The notes under the pieces: model-generated
What the model was told of the DNA's origin: nothing
Database searches by the model: none
Seen by the model: the letters and a program-made list of their open reading frames with translations, nothing else
In this document: positions 44,465 through 53,432 of the stretch, one piece after another
Layout: each line of letters opens with the position of its first letter
How positions within the stretch are numbered: the stretch's first letter is position 1
NCBI GenBank assembly: GCA_934271525.1
Contig: CAKQRL010000007.1
Coordinates: 12,680 to 76,679 of the forward strand
Direction of reading: 5' to 3'
Origin: an uncultured Rhodocyclaceae bacterium
GTDB lineage: Bacteria; Pseudomonadota; Gammaproteobacteria; Burkholderiales; Rhodocyclaceae
Length of the DNA: 64,000 nucleotides
Translations under genes and position numbers: made by a program

Positions 44465-45568
44465 TTACCGCAATTTCAAAGTGGATAAACCAATTAAAAC
44501 CAACAAAAAAGTGATAATCCAAAAACGCACCACCACTTGCGTTTCACGCCAGCCGCTTTCTTCAAAATGGTGATGAAGCGGCGCCATTTTGAACAAACGC
44601 TTGCCTTGGCCAAAGCGCTTTTTGGTGTATTTAAAAAAACCAACTTGCAACACAACCGACAAAGTTTCCGCCACAAAAACGCCGCCCATAATGAAGAGCA
44701 CCAACTCTTGACGCAAAATCACAGCCACTGTTCCCAATGATGCGCCCAGCGCCAATGCGCCCACATCGCCCATAAACACTTCGGCAGGGTAAGTGTTGAA
44801 CCACAAAAATCCCAAACCCGCGCCCACCATTGCGCCCAAAAAAATGCACAATTCGCCCGCACCCGGCACAAAAGGCATAAAAAGGTATTTGGCATAAATG
44901 GCATTGCCCAAAGCGTAAGCAAAAACGGCAAAAGCCGCGGCAATTAAAACGGCAGGCATAATCGCCAAGCCATCCAAACCATCGGTTAAATTCACCGCAT
45001 TGGAAGAACCCACAATCACAAAATAAGTTAAAACCACAAATCCAGTAATTCCCAAGGGATAGGCAATGGATTTAAAAAACGGCACGAGCAATTCCGTTTG
45101 TGCGGAAGAAGGCGAGACAAACGCCAAAAAAAGCGCCGCGCCACAACCCAAAACCGATTGCCAAAAATATTTCCAGCGGGAAGCCAAACCTTCTGGGTCG
45201 TGATAAACCACTTTTTTCCAATCGTCATAAAAACCAATGGCACCAAAACCAAGCGTTACAATTAAAACCACCCAAACGTATTTGTTGGTTAAATCCGCCC
45301 AAAGCAAGGTGGATAGCGCAATGGAAAGCAAAATCAACACGCCGCCCATCGTTGGCGTGCCGTCTTTTTTTAAATGCGACTGTGGTCCATATTGCCGCAC
45401 CGCCTGCCCGATTTTTTTGGCTTTTAACCAACGAATAACCATAGGCCCCAAAACAAAAGCAAAAATCAAAGCGGTTAAAACCGCCAACACGGTGCGCAAG
45501 GTAATGTAATTAAAAACGTTTAAAATGCGCCATTCATCTGCCCACAAACGCGCCAAGATTAAGAGCAT
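44465..45568 (-). CDS. mraY: phospho-N-acetylmuramoyl-pentapeptide transferase
   Basis: 367 residues, ten membrane helices. Makes lipid I from UDP-MurNAc-pentapeptide and undecaprenyl phosphate. PQSHLKKDGTPTMGGVLIL, GFYDDWKKV (catalytic DD), GSSNAVNLTDGLDGLAI and the MAPLHHHFEESGWRETQVVVRFWIIT end are diagnostic. Overlaps murF by 10 bp and lies 3 bp before murD. Confidence 0.96.
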   Translation of the reverse strand: MLLILARLWADEWRILNVFNYITLRTVLAVLTALIFAFVLGPMVIRWLKAKKIGQAVRQYGPQSHLKKDGTPTMGGVLILLSIALSTLLWADLTNKYVWVVLIVTLGFGAIGFYDDWKKVVYHDPEGLASRWKYFWQSVLGCGAALFLAFVSPSSAQTELLVPFFKSIAYPLGITGFVVLTYFVIVGSSNAVNLTDGLDGLAIMPAVLIAAAFAVFAYALGNAIYAKYLFMPFVPGAGELCIFLGAMVGAGLGFLWFNTYPAEVFMGDVGALALGASLGTVAVILRQELVLFIMGGVFVAETLSVVLQVGFFKYTKKRFGQGKRLFKMAPLHHHFEESGWRETQVVVRFWIITFLLVLIGLSTLKLR

Positions 45569-46935
45569 AAAGCCTCCACAATTTTTTCCATACGCATAAA
45601 GCGCGAGCCTTTGACAAGAATCACGGCGGGCGTGTTTTCTTTTTTGAGTTCGGCAACAAGCATTTGCGCGTTTTCAAAGAATTTGGCGTTGTCGCCAAAT
45701 GTTTCTGCTGCCAACTTTGAAAAATTGCCCAGCGCAAAAAGCGCATCAATGCCCTTTTCTTTGGCAAAAGCGCCAATTTCGGCGTGCATTTGCGCGGCGT
45801 TTTCGCCCACTTCACCCATATCGCCCAAAACCAAAATTTTTTTATGGTTGACCGTGGATAAAACATTGATAGCCGCACGCATTGATTCCGGATTGGCGTT
45901 GTAAGTATCATCAATAACCTGCCAATTCGCCACACCGCACGGCACAATAGAAAGTCTGCCTTTGGGCGCTTTGAAGTTGTTCAGCGCTTTGACAATTGCG
46001 CTAAAAGGCACGCCAGCAGCAAATGCTGCCGCTGATGCGGCAAGCGCGTTTTGGGCGTTGTGCAATCCCAAAACTTGTAAATCAATCGTTTCGTTTTGAA
46101 TGTTTAAAGAAAAGCGTGCGCCATTTTGGTGCGTTTTTGCCACAAAATCCGCCGAATCATCGTTTAAAGCAAAAGAAAAAACCTTTTTTTCATCCGCCAT
46201 TTTTTGCCACAACGCAAAAAACGGCGATTCTTTGGGCAAAATGGCAATGCCATCTTTTTTCAAAAACTGCAAAATCGCGCCTTTTTCACGCGCTACGTTT
46301 TCGGTTGTTTTTAAAAATTCCAAATGTGCTCTGCCAGCATTCGTAATCAAAGCGATATTTGCTTCGGCAATTGTTGCCAACTGCGCAATTTCGCCCACAT
46401 GATTCATCCCCATTTCAACCACAGCCGATTGTTCATCACCCAACTGCAAAAGCGTTAATGGCACGCCGATGTCGTTGTTCAAATTGCCTTGCGTTGCCCA
46501 AACTTTTGAATCGCCATAAGCGGTTTTTAAAATGGCGCTGAGCATTTCCTTGGTGGTTGTTTTGCCATTGGAGCCAGTAATGCCAAAAACCTTGCCCTGA
46601 AAGTTAGAACGCACAAAATGCGCCATTTGCGCCAATGCCGCGCGCGTGTTGTTGACCACAATCGCTGGCAAATCAGCAGGACATTTTTCAGCGTTTTCAA
46701 TTAAAACCGCGGCAGCGCCTTTTTCTTTGGCTAAATCTAAAAAATCATGTGCGTCAAAATTTTCGCCTTTTAAAGCAATAAAAAGAGAATCCGCCAAATC
46801 CGCGCGGGTATCCGTGGCAATTTTTGAAAATTTTTCATCGTTTACCGTGGATTTTTGCGCGTTTTGCAATGTTGCGCCCGTTGCCGCCAAAATATCCTTT
46901 AAAAACAACGGTTTTTTAAGAAGAATACTATTCAT
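45559..46935 (-). CDS. murF: UDP-MurNAc-tripeptide--D-Ala-D-Ala ligase
   Basis: 458 residues. Completes the pentapeptide. ATDTRADLADSLFIALKGENFDAHDFL, FGITGSNGKTTTKEMLSAIL, MGMNHVGEIAQLATIAEANIALITNAGRAHLEFL and IDDTYNANPESMRAAINVL are all intact. Two 12-mer copies are coded as KSTVNDEK (residues about 28-35) and LSTVNHKK (central-C-terminal junction). Confidence 0.95.
   Translation of the reverse strand: MNSILLKKPLFLKDILAATGATLQNAQKSTVNDEKFSKIATDTRADLADSLFIALKGENFDAHDFLDLAKEKGAAAVLIENAEKCPADLPAIVVNNTRAALAQMAHFVRSNFQGKVFGITGSNGKTTTKEMLSAILKTAYGDSKVWATQGNLNNDIGVPLTLLQLGDEQSAVVEMGMNHVGEIAQLATIAEANIALITNAGRAHLEFLKTTENVAREKGAILQFLKKDGIAILPKESPFFALWQKMADEKKVFSFALNDDSADFVAKTHQNGARFSLNIQNETIDLQVLGLHNAQNALAASAAAFAAGVPFSAIVKALNNFKAPKGRLSIVPCGVANWQVIDDTYNANPESMRAAINVLSTVNHKKILVLGDMGEVGENAAQMHAEIGAFAKEKGIDALFALGNFSKLAAETFGDNAKFFENAQMLVAELKKENTPAVILVKGSRFMRMEKIVEALCS
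45847..45858 (+). repeat. dispersed 12-mer inside murF (3' half)
   Basis: Exact GTTGACCGTGGA on the + strand; read on the gene strand as L-S-T-V-N. Confidence 0.78.
46840..46851 (+). repeat. dispersed 12-mer inside murF (5' end)
   Basis: Exact GTTTACCGTGGA preceded by TTTTTGAAAATTTTTCATC; read on the gene strand as K-S-T-V-N. Confidence 0.78.
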
Positions 46936-48448
46936 TGCTAGCTTCTCCCCAAAATTTTTTAAGCGCCGCTTCGGCTGCGCTTTTGTCCAAAAATGGATGT
47001 TTCACGCCTTTGATTTCTTGGTAAGTTTCATGACCTTTGCCGGCAATTAAAATCACATCTTCTTTTGCCGCCTTTTGAATGGCGTAATCAATGGCGTATT
47101 GCCGATCGGGCAAAAGCGTAAAATCGCCTTCAATGCCCGCCACAATTTCTAAGGCAATTTGCACTGGTTCTTCATCGCGTGGATTATCGCTGGTTACCAA
47201 AACGCGCTCGGCATATTGGCTGGCAATTTTGCCCATCACCGGGCGTTTGCCTTTGTCGCGATTGCCGCCGCAACCAAAAACCACCCACAATTTGCCCTGC
47301 CGCGCTTCTTTTAAAGGAATAAGCGACTTCAACGCGTTTTCCAAAGCGTCCGGCGTGTGGGCAAAATCCACCAACACAAGCGGCGCATTGTCCATTAAAA
47401 CGCGTTCCAAACGCCCGGGCGGCGCACTAAGGCTTTTGATTTTTTCAGCAATATCAACAGGTTTTACACCCGCTTCCCACAACACTGCCGCCACAGCCAA
47501 AAGGTTATAAACATTGTGGCGACCAAGCAAAAGCGTTTCCACAAAAAGCCGTGCGCTAGGCAAAACCAAATCAAAACGCTGGCGCGCCGTTTGCGCATCC
47601 AACACCACGTTTTCTGCCCAAATTTGTTTTTCTATTGATTTGGAATTTTCATCTTGAATGCCATAGCGCAAAATGCGGCAAGCGCTGGTGTTTTGGGCAA
47701 TTTCAACGCCAAAAGCATCATCCACATTGATGATGGCGCAACGCAATTTTTCCCAAGTGAAAAGGCGCATTTTGGAAGCGGCGTAGTTTTGCATATTGCC
47801 GTGGTAATCCAAATGATCCCGCGTTAAATTCGTAAAAATTGCCGTATCAATGCGCATGCCATTTAAGCGCCCTTCTTCAATGCCAATGGAACTGGCTTCC
47901 AAGGCAACAGCGGCAACATTTTCTTTAACAAAATCGGCGAGCAAATTTTCCAAATCGGGCGCTTCGGGCGTAGTTAAACCCGTTTCTTTTAAAGCACGCG
48001 AATTGCCGGCGCCAAGCGTGCCGATAACCGCACAAGTTTTGGGAAACAAGGCACCCAAGGCTTGCGAAATGGTGGTTTTGCCGTTGGTGCCGGTGATGGC
48101 AATGATTTGCAGTTTTTCGCTGGGATATCCCAAAACGTTTTGCGCCAAAAAACCTGCCAAATCACGCAAGCGTTCGGCTTTAACCAATGGCACACGCAAA
48201 TTTTCCACGGTAGATGTGAAATTTTTTTCAAATTCGTCATTTTCGCTTTGCCACAAAATAGCCACAGCGCCTTTTTTAACAGCTTGCAGAACAAATTGCC
48301 TACGGTCAGAAATGGAATCTTTAAACGCCAAAAAGAGATCGCCTTTTTTCACGCGGCGGCTATCAATAGAGACGCCTGTTGGATGAATATTGCGTTTGCG
48401 CAAAGCAAGCACGATATTTTGCGCATAACGGTTGAATTTTTTCATCAT
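46928..48448 (-). CDS. murE: UDP-MurNAc-L-Ala-D-Glu--meso-diaminopimelate ligase
   Basis: 506 residues. GVSIDSRRVKKGDLFLAF, IIAITGTNGKTTISQALG, TNLTRDHLDYHGNMQNYAASK and the meso-DAP selectivity motif DNPRDEEP show a DAP-adding, Gram-negative type MurE. A slightly diverged 12-mer is read as TSTVENLRVP near residue 80. It overlaps ftsI and murF by 4 and 8 bp. Confidence 0.95.
   Translation of the reverse strand: MMKKFNRYAQNIVLALRKRNIHPTGVSIDSRRVKKGDLFLAFKDSISDRRQFVLQAVKKGAVAILWQSENDEFEKNFTSTVENLRVPLVKAERLRDLAGFLAQNVLGYPSEKLQIIAITGTNGKTTISQALGALFPKTCAVIGTLGAGNSRALKETGLTTPEAPDLENLLADFVKENVAAVALEASSIGIEEGRLNGMRIDTAIFTNLTRDHLDYHGNMQNYAASKMRLFTWEKLRCAIINVDDAFGVEIAQNTSACRILRYGIQDENSKSIEKQIWAENVVLDAQTARQRFDLVLPSARLFVETLLLGRHNVYNLLAVAAVLWEAGVKPVDIAEKIKSLSAPPGRLERVLMDNAPLVLVDFAHTPDALENALKSLIPLKEARQGKLWVVFGCGGNRDKGKRPVMGKIASQYAERVLVTSDNPRDEEPVQIALEIVAGIEGDFTLLPDRQYAIDYAIQKAAKEDVILIAGKGHETYQEIKGVKHPFLDKSAAEAALKKFWGEASNE
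48204..48215 (-). repeat. variant 12-mer inside murE
   Basis: TCCACGGTAGAT: two mismatches at the 5' end of the gene-strand word, but the ACCGTGGAAAA core and the adjacent GTGAAATTTTTTTCAAATTC flank are kept. Confidence 0.6.
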
Positions 48449-50172
48449 ATTTCGCCCCGCATATCTTCCAGTTTATCGGGCGGCACGCCCAAGTAATTGA
48501 GCGCCATTTGCATAATTTCAGAAAATAAAGGTGCTGCAACCAAGCCGCCGTAAAAACCGTTTTCAGACGGCTCATCAATCATCACGGCAACCACCAAGCG
48601 TGGGTTTGATAAAGGCGCAATGCCAACAAAAGAAGCCACGTATTTTTTAACATAAGCGCCCGCTTCAATTTTGTTTGCCGTGCCTGTTTTGCCACCCACG
48701 TGATAACCCGGCACTTGCGCACGAACGCCCGTGCCGCCTTTGGTCACGGCTAATTCCAACATAGCGCGCATTTCACGTGCCGTTTGGTCGGAAAAAATTG
48801 GTTGACCTTGAGAGCGCACTTCCTGCGATTTTTTTAAGGATAAAGACACCATATCGCCGTTTCTTGCAAAAACGCTATACGCGCGCGCTAATTGCAACAG
48901 GCTAACGGAAATGCCGTGGCCATAAGACATTGTCGCTTGTTCAATGGGTTGCCAATTCTTCCAAAAACGCAGTCTACCTTTGCCTTCGCCCGGAAAACCC
49001 AAATTGGGCGGCTGACCAAAGCCAAGCGCGTTATACATTTCCCAAAGCGTTTTGGAATCTTGGCTTAAACCGATTTTTGCTGTGCCAATATTGGATGATT
49101 TTTGAATGATTTGCGCAACCGTTAATGGCCCATAAGCACGCACATCTGAAATGGTGTTTTTGCCGATTGTCAATGTGCCGCTTTTGCCGGTATCAACCGT
49201 TGTTTCATAATGGTGTGTGCCTTTATCAATTGCCAAGGCAATGGCAAAAGGTTTTAAAGTGGAGCCCGGCTCAAAGGTATCCGTCATTGCGCGGTTGCGC
49301 AAATTTTCGCGCTCGCTTTGCAAAGGATTATTCGGGTTATACGCTGGATAATTCACCATTGCCAAAATGTCGCCGTTCTGCGCGTCCAAAACCACAACAC
49401 TGCCCGCTTTGGCGCGGTGTTTTAAAACGGTGTTTTTGAGATAACTAAACGCGGTGTATTGAATATTCAAATCCAAAGCCAAGGTAATATCCTTGCCATT
49501 TAAGGGTTGATGGATGGCTTTGACATCTTCAATGATGTGGCCTTTGCGGTCGCGCAACACAAAGCGTTTGCCATTGATGCCCGGCAAGTCGGCATCAAAA
49601 GCGAGTTCCACGCCTTCTAAACCTTTTTCTTCCACGCCCGTAAAACCCACAACGTGGGAAGTAATTTCCCCTTGCGGATAAAAGCGGCGGTAAGATTGTT
49701 CTTGATGAATGCCCGGAATTTTTAAAGCGGCAATTTTTTTTGCCACTTCGGGGGATACTTGGCGATTCAAATAAACAAAGGTTTTGTCAAGTTCAATTTT
49801 TTGGTCAATCACCGCGGTTTCGGTTTTTAATAAATCGGCTAATAGTTTTTTTTGCGAATCGCTCATCTCCCGCGCATCTTGCGGAATTGCCCAAATGGCA
49901 CGCATGGGAGTCGACACCGCTAAAAGTTTGGCGTTTCTATCCATTATTCTGCCGCGCATGGCAGAAATCTCAATTTCCCGCAAATAACGCGATGACCCTT
50001 TTTCCTGCAAAAAATCGCCCTGCACGGCTAACAAATAAAAACCGCGTGCAAAAAGCCCAACGAATGCGAGCCCCAAAAAAAACCACATCAAGCGCAATCG
50101 CCACAACTGCAAGTTGAGCGACAAGCGCTTATTTTCTACATAACGATGCACGTGGCGGCGATTAACAACCAT
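48445..50172 (-). CDS. ftsI: septal peptidoglycan transpeptidase FtsI (PBP3)
   Basis: 575 residues. One N-terminal membrane helix (LMWFFLGLAFVGLFARGFYLLAV), the PBP dimerisation domain (MRGRIMDRNAKLLAVSTP), then the transpeptidase with FEPGSTLKPF (SxxK), SSNIGTAKI (SxN) and GGKTGTANK (KTG). Inner-membrane divisome enzyme. Start abuts the ftsL stop. Confidence 0.96.
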   Translation of the reverse strand: MVVNRRHVHRYVENKRLSLNLQLWRLRLMWFFLGLAFVGLFARGFYLLAVQGDFLQEKGSSRYLREIEISAMRGRIMDRNAKLLAVSTPMRAIWAIPQDAREMSDSQKKLLADLLKTETAVIDQKIELDKTFVYLNRQVSPEVAKKIAALKIPGIHQEQSYRRFYPQGEITSHVVGFTGVEEKGLEGVELAFDADLPGINGKRFVLRDRKGHIIEDVKAIHQPLNGKDITLALDLNIQYTAFSYLKNTVLKHRAKAGSVVVLDAQNGDILAMVNYPAYNPNNPLQSERENLRNRAMTDTFEPGSTLKPFAIALAIDKGTHHYETTVDTGKSGTLTIGKNTISDVRAYGPLTVAQIIQKSSNIGTAKIGLSQDSKTLWEMYNALGFGQPPNLGFPGEGKGRLRFWKNWQPIEQATMSYGHGISVSLLQLARAYSVFARNGDMVSLSLKKSQEVRSQGQPIFSDQTAREMRAMLELAVTKGGTGVRAQVPGYHVGGKTGTANKIEAGAYVKKYVASFVGIAPLSNPRLVVAVMIDEPSENGFYGGLVAAPLFSEIMQMALNYLGVPPDKLEDMRGEI

Positions 50173-50429
50173 TATTTTTTCCTCCCACGCAATTCGTGCG
50201 CTTCTCGCATCATCAGGCGATCGCGGGCAATTTTTTCAATGCGCGAAGGGTTAGACCAAGTGGAATGTTCAATTTGCAACTGACCAAATTCAATGCTCAA
50301 ACGGCGAATGTTGTTTTCTTCTTCATTGATGGCTTGGTAAATTTCGCGGGCGCGTTGCTGGCTTGCCACAACGCCCAAAGCGCAGGCCACCACAGCAAAG
50401 AGTAAAATTAAATTAACACGCACCCACAC
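50172..50429 (-). CDS. ftsL: cell division protein FtsL
   Basis: 85 residues, start GTG 50429 (a second GTG follows at 50423). One membrane helix (NLILLFAVVACALGVVASQ) then a leucine-zipper-like coiled coil (AREIYQAINEEENNIRRLSIEFGQLQIEHSTWSNPSRIEKIARDRLMM). Bitopic divisome protein acting with FtsB and FtsQ. Its place between rsmH and ftsI supports the call. Confidence 0.9.
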   Translation of the reverse strand: MWVRVNLILLFAVVACALGVVASQQRAREIYQAINEEENNIRRLSIEFGQLQIEHSTWSNPSRIEKIARDRLMMREAHELRGRKK

Positions 50430-50435
50430 GATTTT

Positions 50436-50447
50436 TCCACGGTCAAC
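50436..50447 (-). repeat. dispersed 12-mer between rsmH and ftsL
   Basis: Exact copy in the 39-bp gap, 6 bp upstream of the ftsL GTG; its own GTG is out of frame with ftsL. Confidence 0.78.
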
Positions 50448-50468
50448 TAAAAATTATTTTTAATTACC

Positions 50469-51386
50469 TCAACATTTTTCTGCCACGCGCAAAATGGCAC
50501 TGCGAGAACGCGGATTGTTTAAAACCTCATCCACGCTTGCTTTGATTTTTTTGCCTATTAAGCGCAACTGGGGTTGTGGCAATTCGTGGTTAGAAAGAGG
50601 CACCAAGCTGGGAATCGCATTTTCAGGTTTGGCTAAACGGTTGAAGAAGGCTTTGACAATGCCATCTTCCAACGAATGAAAAGCAATCACAGCCAAGCGC
50701 CCGCCCTTTTTTAATAATTGAAAAGCAATCGGCAAAACCTTTTCTAATTCACGCAGCTCTTCGTTGATAAAAATTCTAATGGCTTGAAAGCTGCGCGTCG
50801 CCGCGTCTTGCCCGGGTTCAAACTTGGGCACGCTCTGGCGGATGATTTGCGCAAGCTGCCCTGTGCGCGTAAGTGGGCGTTCGGCCCGGAAAGAAATAAT
50901 CGCCTTTGCAATTTTGAAAGCAAACCGCTCTTGACCATAATTTTTTAAAACCTCCCGAATGTCGTTTAAAGAAGCACGGGCAAGCCATTGCGCAGCGGAT
51001 TCGCCCGTTTCCGGGTTCATCCGCATATCCAATGGACCATCCGCTTGAAAACTAAAACCACGCTGTGCATTGTCAATTTGGGGCGATGAAACGCCCAAAT
51101 CAATCAAAATGCCATCAACGTTTTTAAAACCTTGTCGTGGGGCAACTTCCCCCATTTGTGAAAATTCGGCATGAAGCGCTTTAAAACGACAATCATTGAT
51201 CTCAAAAGCCGCGGCAATGGCTTCGGGGTCGCGGTCCAATGCCAACAAACGTCCTTTGTCGTTTAATTTTTCCAAAATGGCACGGCTATGCCCGCCGCGC
51301 CCAAAAGTGGCATCTATATAAAAACCATCGGGCGCAGTAACAAGCGCTGAAACCGATTCTTTGAGCATTACCGGGCAATGCTTCAT
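50469..51386 (-). CDS. rsmH: 16S rRNA (cytosine-1402-N4) methyltransferase
   Basis: 305 residues. MKHCPVMLKESVSALV, YIDATFGRGGHSRAILE (SAM site), GILIDLGVSSPQIDNAQRGFSFQADGPLDMRMNP and AVIAFHSLEDGIVKAFF are diagnostic. Overlaps the mraZ stop by 4 bp. Confidence 0.96.
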   Translation of the reverse strand: MKHCPVMLKESVSALVTAPDGFYIDATFGRGGHSRAILEKLNDKGRLLALDRDPEAIAAAFEINDCRFKALHAEFSQMGEVAPRQGFKNVDGILIDLGVSSPQIDNAQRGFSFQADGPLDMRMNPETGESAAQWLARASLNDIREVLKNYGQERFAFKIAKAIISFRAERPLTRTGQLAQIIRQSVPKFEPGQDAATRSFQAIRIFINEELRELEKVLPIAFQLLKKGGRLAVIAFHSLEDGIVKAFFNRLAKPENAIPSLVPLSNHELPQPQLRLIGKKIKASVDEVLNNPRSRSAILRVAEKC

Positions 51387-51826
51387 AACGCCAACTCCGA
51401 TAATGCTTGCGGCAGTTCGGCAGCGGCAAAAACGCTTGCAGCCAAATTGTTTTGTTCCGCCCAGCCCGCTTCACTCCAAATTTCAAAGTGCGAACCCATA
51501 CCAACCAAATAAACCAATTTTTCAAAGTGCGCATAAAGACGCAAAGCGGGCGGCAACAACAAGCGACCAGCAGAATCAAGCGTCATCGGAGAAGCATTGC
51601 CCAACATCACGCGTTTGACCGCCGCCGTGCTCGTATTAAAACTTGATAAACCGCTCAACTGTGCGGCAACCGGTGCCCAATTTTCTGTGGGATACAACAA
51701 CAAACAACGATGCGGATGCGCCGTCAAAACAAGCGCATCCGCCCCCTCCAAAGACGGACGAAACTTAGAGGGCAGCGCTAATCTGCCTTTGGCATCCAAG
51801 TTAAGTGAAACCGTGCCTTCAAACAT
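51383..51826 (-). CDS. mraZ: transcriptional regulator MraZ
   Basis: 147 residues with two SpoVT/AbrB-like halves: MFEGTVSLNLDAKGRLALPSKFR and LGNASPMTLDSAGRLLLPPALR (each with DxxGRxxLP). First gene of the dcw cluster and its autorepressor in E. coli. A row of 10-bp-spaced GTGGG boxes lies directly upstream. Confidence 0.95.
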   Translation of the reverse strand: MFEGTVSLNLDAKGRLALPSKFRPSLEGADALVLTAHPHRCLLLYPTENWAPVAAQLSGLSSFNTSTAAVKRVMLGNASPMTLDSAGRLLLPPALRLYAHFEKLVYLVGMGSHFEIWSEAGWAEQNNLAASVFAAAELPQALSELAL

Positions 51827-51845
51827 TGTTGTTGTGTCCTAAAAA

Positions 51846-51880
51846 CCCACTTTTAAACATTTTTCGCCACTTTAACCCAC
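51846..51880 (-). promoter_or_regulatory. MraZ operator
   Basis: On the minus strand four boxes at exact 10-bp steps: GTGGG (51880-51876), GTGGC (51870-51866), ATGTT (51860-51856), GTGGG (51850-51846). Each is followed by a 5-bp A/T-rich spacer. This is the GTGGG-N5 direct-repeat layout of known MraZ operators, 20 bp upstream of mraZ. The third box is degenerate. Confidence 0.8.
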
Positions 51881-51897
51881 TAAAAATGGCTGGTCAA
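51869..51897 (-). promoter_or_regulatory. candidate sigma-70 promoter of the dcw cluster
   Basis: Minus strand TTGACC (51897-51892), 17-bp spacer, TAAAGT (51874-51869). The -10 lies between the first two MraZ boxes, so MraZ binding would block it. Confidence 0.55.
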
Positions 51898-52040
51898 TAA
51901 AAAAATGATTTTTTTATTTAAAATTTTATTAATATAACTATTTAAAAAATCATTTAAAATCAATAAATTATAAAAAACAACACAATATATATTGTTTTTT
52001 AATTTATTTTTAACTAAATATAAAATCAAAAATAAAGACG
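51898..52040. other. extremely A/T-rich intergenic island
   Basis: About 140 bp of roughly 90 percent A+T between panD and mraZ. It contains a perfect 12-bp inverted repeat AAATGATTTTTT (51903-51914) / AAAAAATCATTT (51944-51955) and the palindrome ACAATATATATTGT (51982-51995). No gene seen. It may act as an UP element or bind a nucleoid protein upstream of the dcw promoter. Confidence 0.5.
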
Positions 52041-52069
52041 AAAAAAAACCCGCCAAAAAGACGGGTTTT
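52041..52069 (-). terminator. terminator of panD
   Basis: Stem AAAACCCG (52045-52052) / CGGGTTTT (52062-52069); on the minus strand the stem runs into eight T. It lies 24 bp after the panD stop. Confidence 0.8.
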
Positions 52070-52092
52070 GTGTGTTCAAAATTCGTTATTTT

Positions 52093-52470
52093 TTATTTTT
52101 GCGTTGGCACTTGGTGGCCTAAACGTGCAATGCCGTTTTTTTCATCGGCATAAACCAACCACGGGGAGTGGTTTTTGTATTCTTCGTCCGTCATCATCAC
52201 AAAGGTGGCAATAATCAAAATATCGCCCACCATCGCGCGGCGCGCTGCCGAACCGTTTAAAGAAATAATGCCCGAGCCGCGCTCAGCCTTGATGGCATAA
52301 GTTGAAAAACGCTCACCGTTATTCACGTTCCAAATATCCACGTGTTCGTATTCTTTGATGTTGGCGGCGTCCAAAAGATTTTCATCAATGGCGCACGAGC
52401 CTTCATAATTCAAATCAGCGTGGGTTGCGCGCACACGGTGCAACTTGGATTTTAAAATCAGTCTTTGCAT
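52093..52470 (-). CDS. panD: aspartate 1-decarboxylase
   Basis: 125-residue proenzyme; self-cleavage at Gly24-Ser25 (NYEGSCAID) makes the pyruvoyl group that converts aspartate to beta-alanine. KSKLHRVRATHADLNYEGS and NGSAARRAMVGDILIIATF are conserved. Separated from panC by about 100 bp without recognisable features, so possibly its own transcript. Confidence 0.95.
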   Translation of the reverse strand: MQRLILKSKLHRVRATHADLNYEGSCAIDENLLDAANIKEYEHVDIWNVNNGERFSTYAIKAERGSGIISLNGSAARRAMVGDILIIATFVMMTDEEYKNHSPWLVYADEKNGIARLGHQVPTQK

Positions 52471-52568
52471 GGGAAAAAGCCCCTAAAAAAATTTGTGTGA
52501 TTGTAGCCCTAAAAAAGCCCTAAAAAAAATTAAAAAAAGGCGTTTTTTGAACGAAAAATGCAAAAAAG

Positions 52569-53411
52569 CTACATTTCCAAATTATCCAACAAGCGCGTGT
52601 TGCCCAAACGTGCGGCGGCAAGCACCACAAGCGTTCCCAAGGCATCGCCATTTTGTGCGGGCGATAAATCGGCGCGGCGGCAAATTTTCACATAATCTAC
52701 CGCAACAAATCCCGCTTCCAACAAAGCCACGCTTGCCGCGGTTTGAAGCGCGGCAAAGTCTGATGCGCCACTTGCCACCGACTCCCGCAAATCTTGCAAA
52801 ACAAGGGAGAGTTTTGGGGCAATGCGGCGCTCATCGTCTTTCAAATAACCATTCCTAGACGACAAAGCCAAGCCATCTGCCGCACGTTCAATTTCAACGC
52901 CCACAATTTCAATAGGTAATGCCAACTGCCGCACCATATGCGTGATGATTTTAAGTTGCTGATAATCCTTTTTGCCAAAACACGCCACATCCGGCGACAC
53001 AATATGGAAAAGTTTCAACACCACCGTTGCCACGCCTTGAAAATGCGTGGGGCGGAATTCGCCTTCCAAAATGCTTTGCATTTTTGGCAACGCCACCAAA
53101 ACGTCTTGTTCTTCGGGGTAGAGCGTTTTTACATTCGGCGCAAATAAAAAATCAACGCCCACCGATTCCAACTTTTTGCAATCGTCTTCAAAAGTGCGCG
53201 GGTATTTTTCAAAATCTTCGCCCGCACCAAATTGCAAAGGATTAACAAAAATGCTTGCCACCACCACATCGGCGTGTTGGTGCGCCGTTTGCATTAACTT
53301 CAAATGACCTTGATGCAAATTGCCCATTGTGGGCACCAAAGCAATTTTTTTGTTTGCACGAAAAGGTTTTAAGGCGTTTTGCAAATCGGCAATGTTTTCA
53401 AAAATCTTCAT
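52569..53411 (-). CDS. panC: pantothenate synthetase
   Basis: 280 residues. Joins pantoate and beta-alanine with ATP. VPTMGNLHQGHLKLMQTA (HxGH ATP motif, here HQGH), SIFVNPLQFGAGEDFEKYPRTFEDDC, VVLKLFHIVSPDVACFGKKDYQQLKII and LALSSRNGYL are intact. An inverted 12-mer pair separates it from panB. Confidence 0.95.
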   Translation of the reverse strand: MKIFENIADLQNALKPFRANKKIALVPTMGNLHQGHLKLMQTAHQHADVVVASIFVNPLQFGAGEDFEKYPRTFEDDCKKLESVGVDFLFAPNVKTLYPEEQDVLVALPKMQSILEGEFRPTHFQGVATVVLKLFHIVSPDVACFGKKDYQQLKIITHMVRQLALPIEIVGVEIERAADGLALSSRNGYLKDDERRIAPKLSLVLQDLRESVASGASDFAALQTAASVALLEAGFVAVDYVKICRRADLSPAQNGDALGTLVVLAAARLGNTRLLDNLEM

Positions 53412-53432
53412 TTTTTTTAAAAATCAAAAAAA

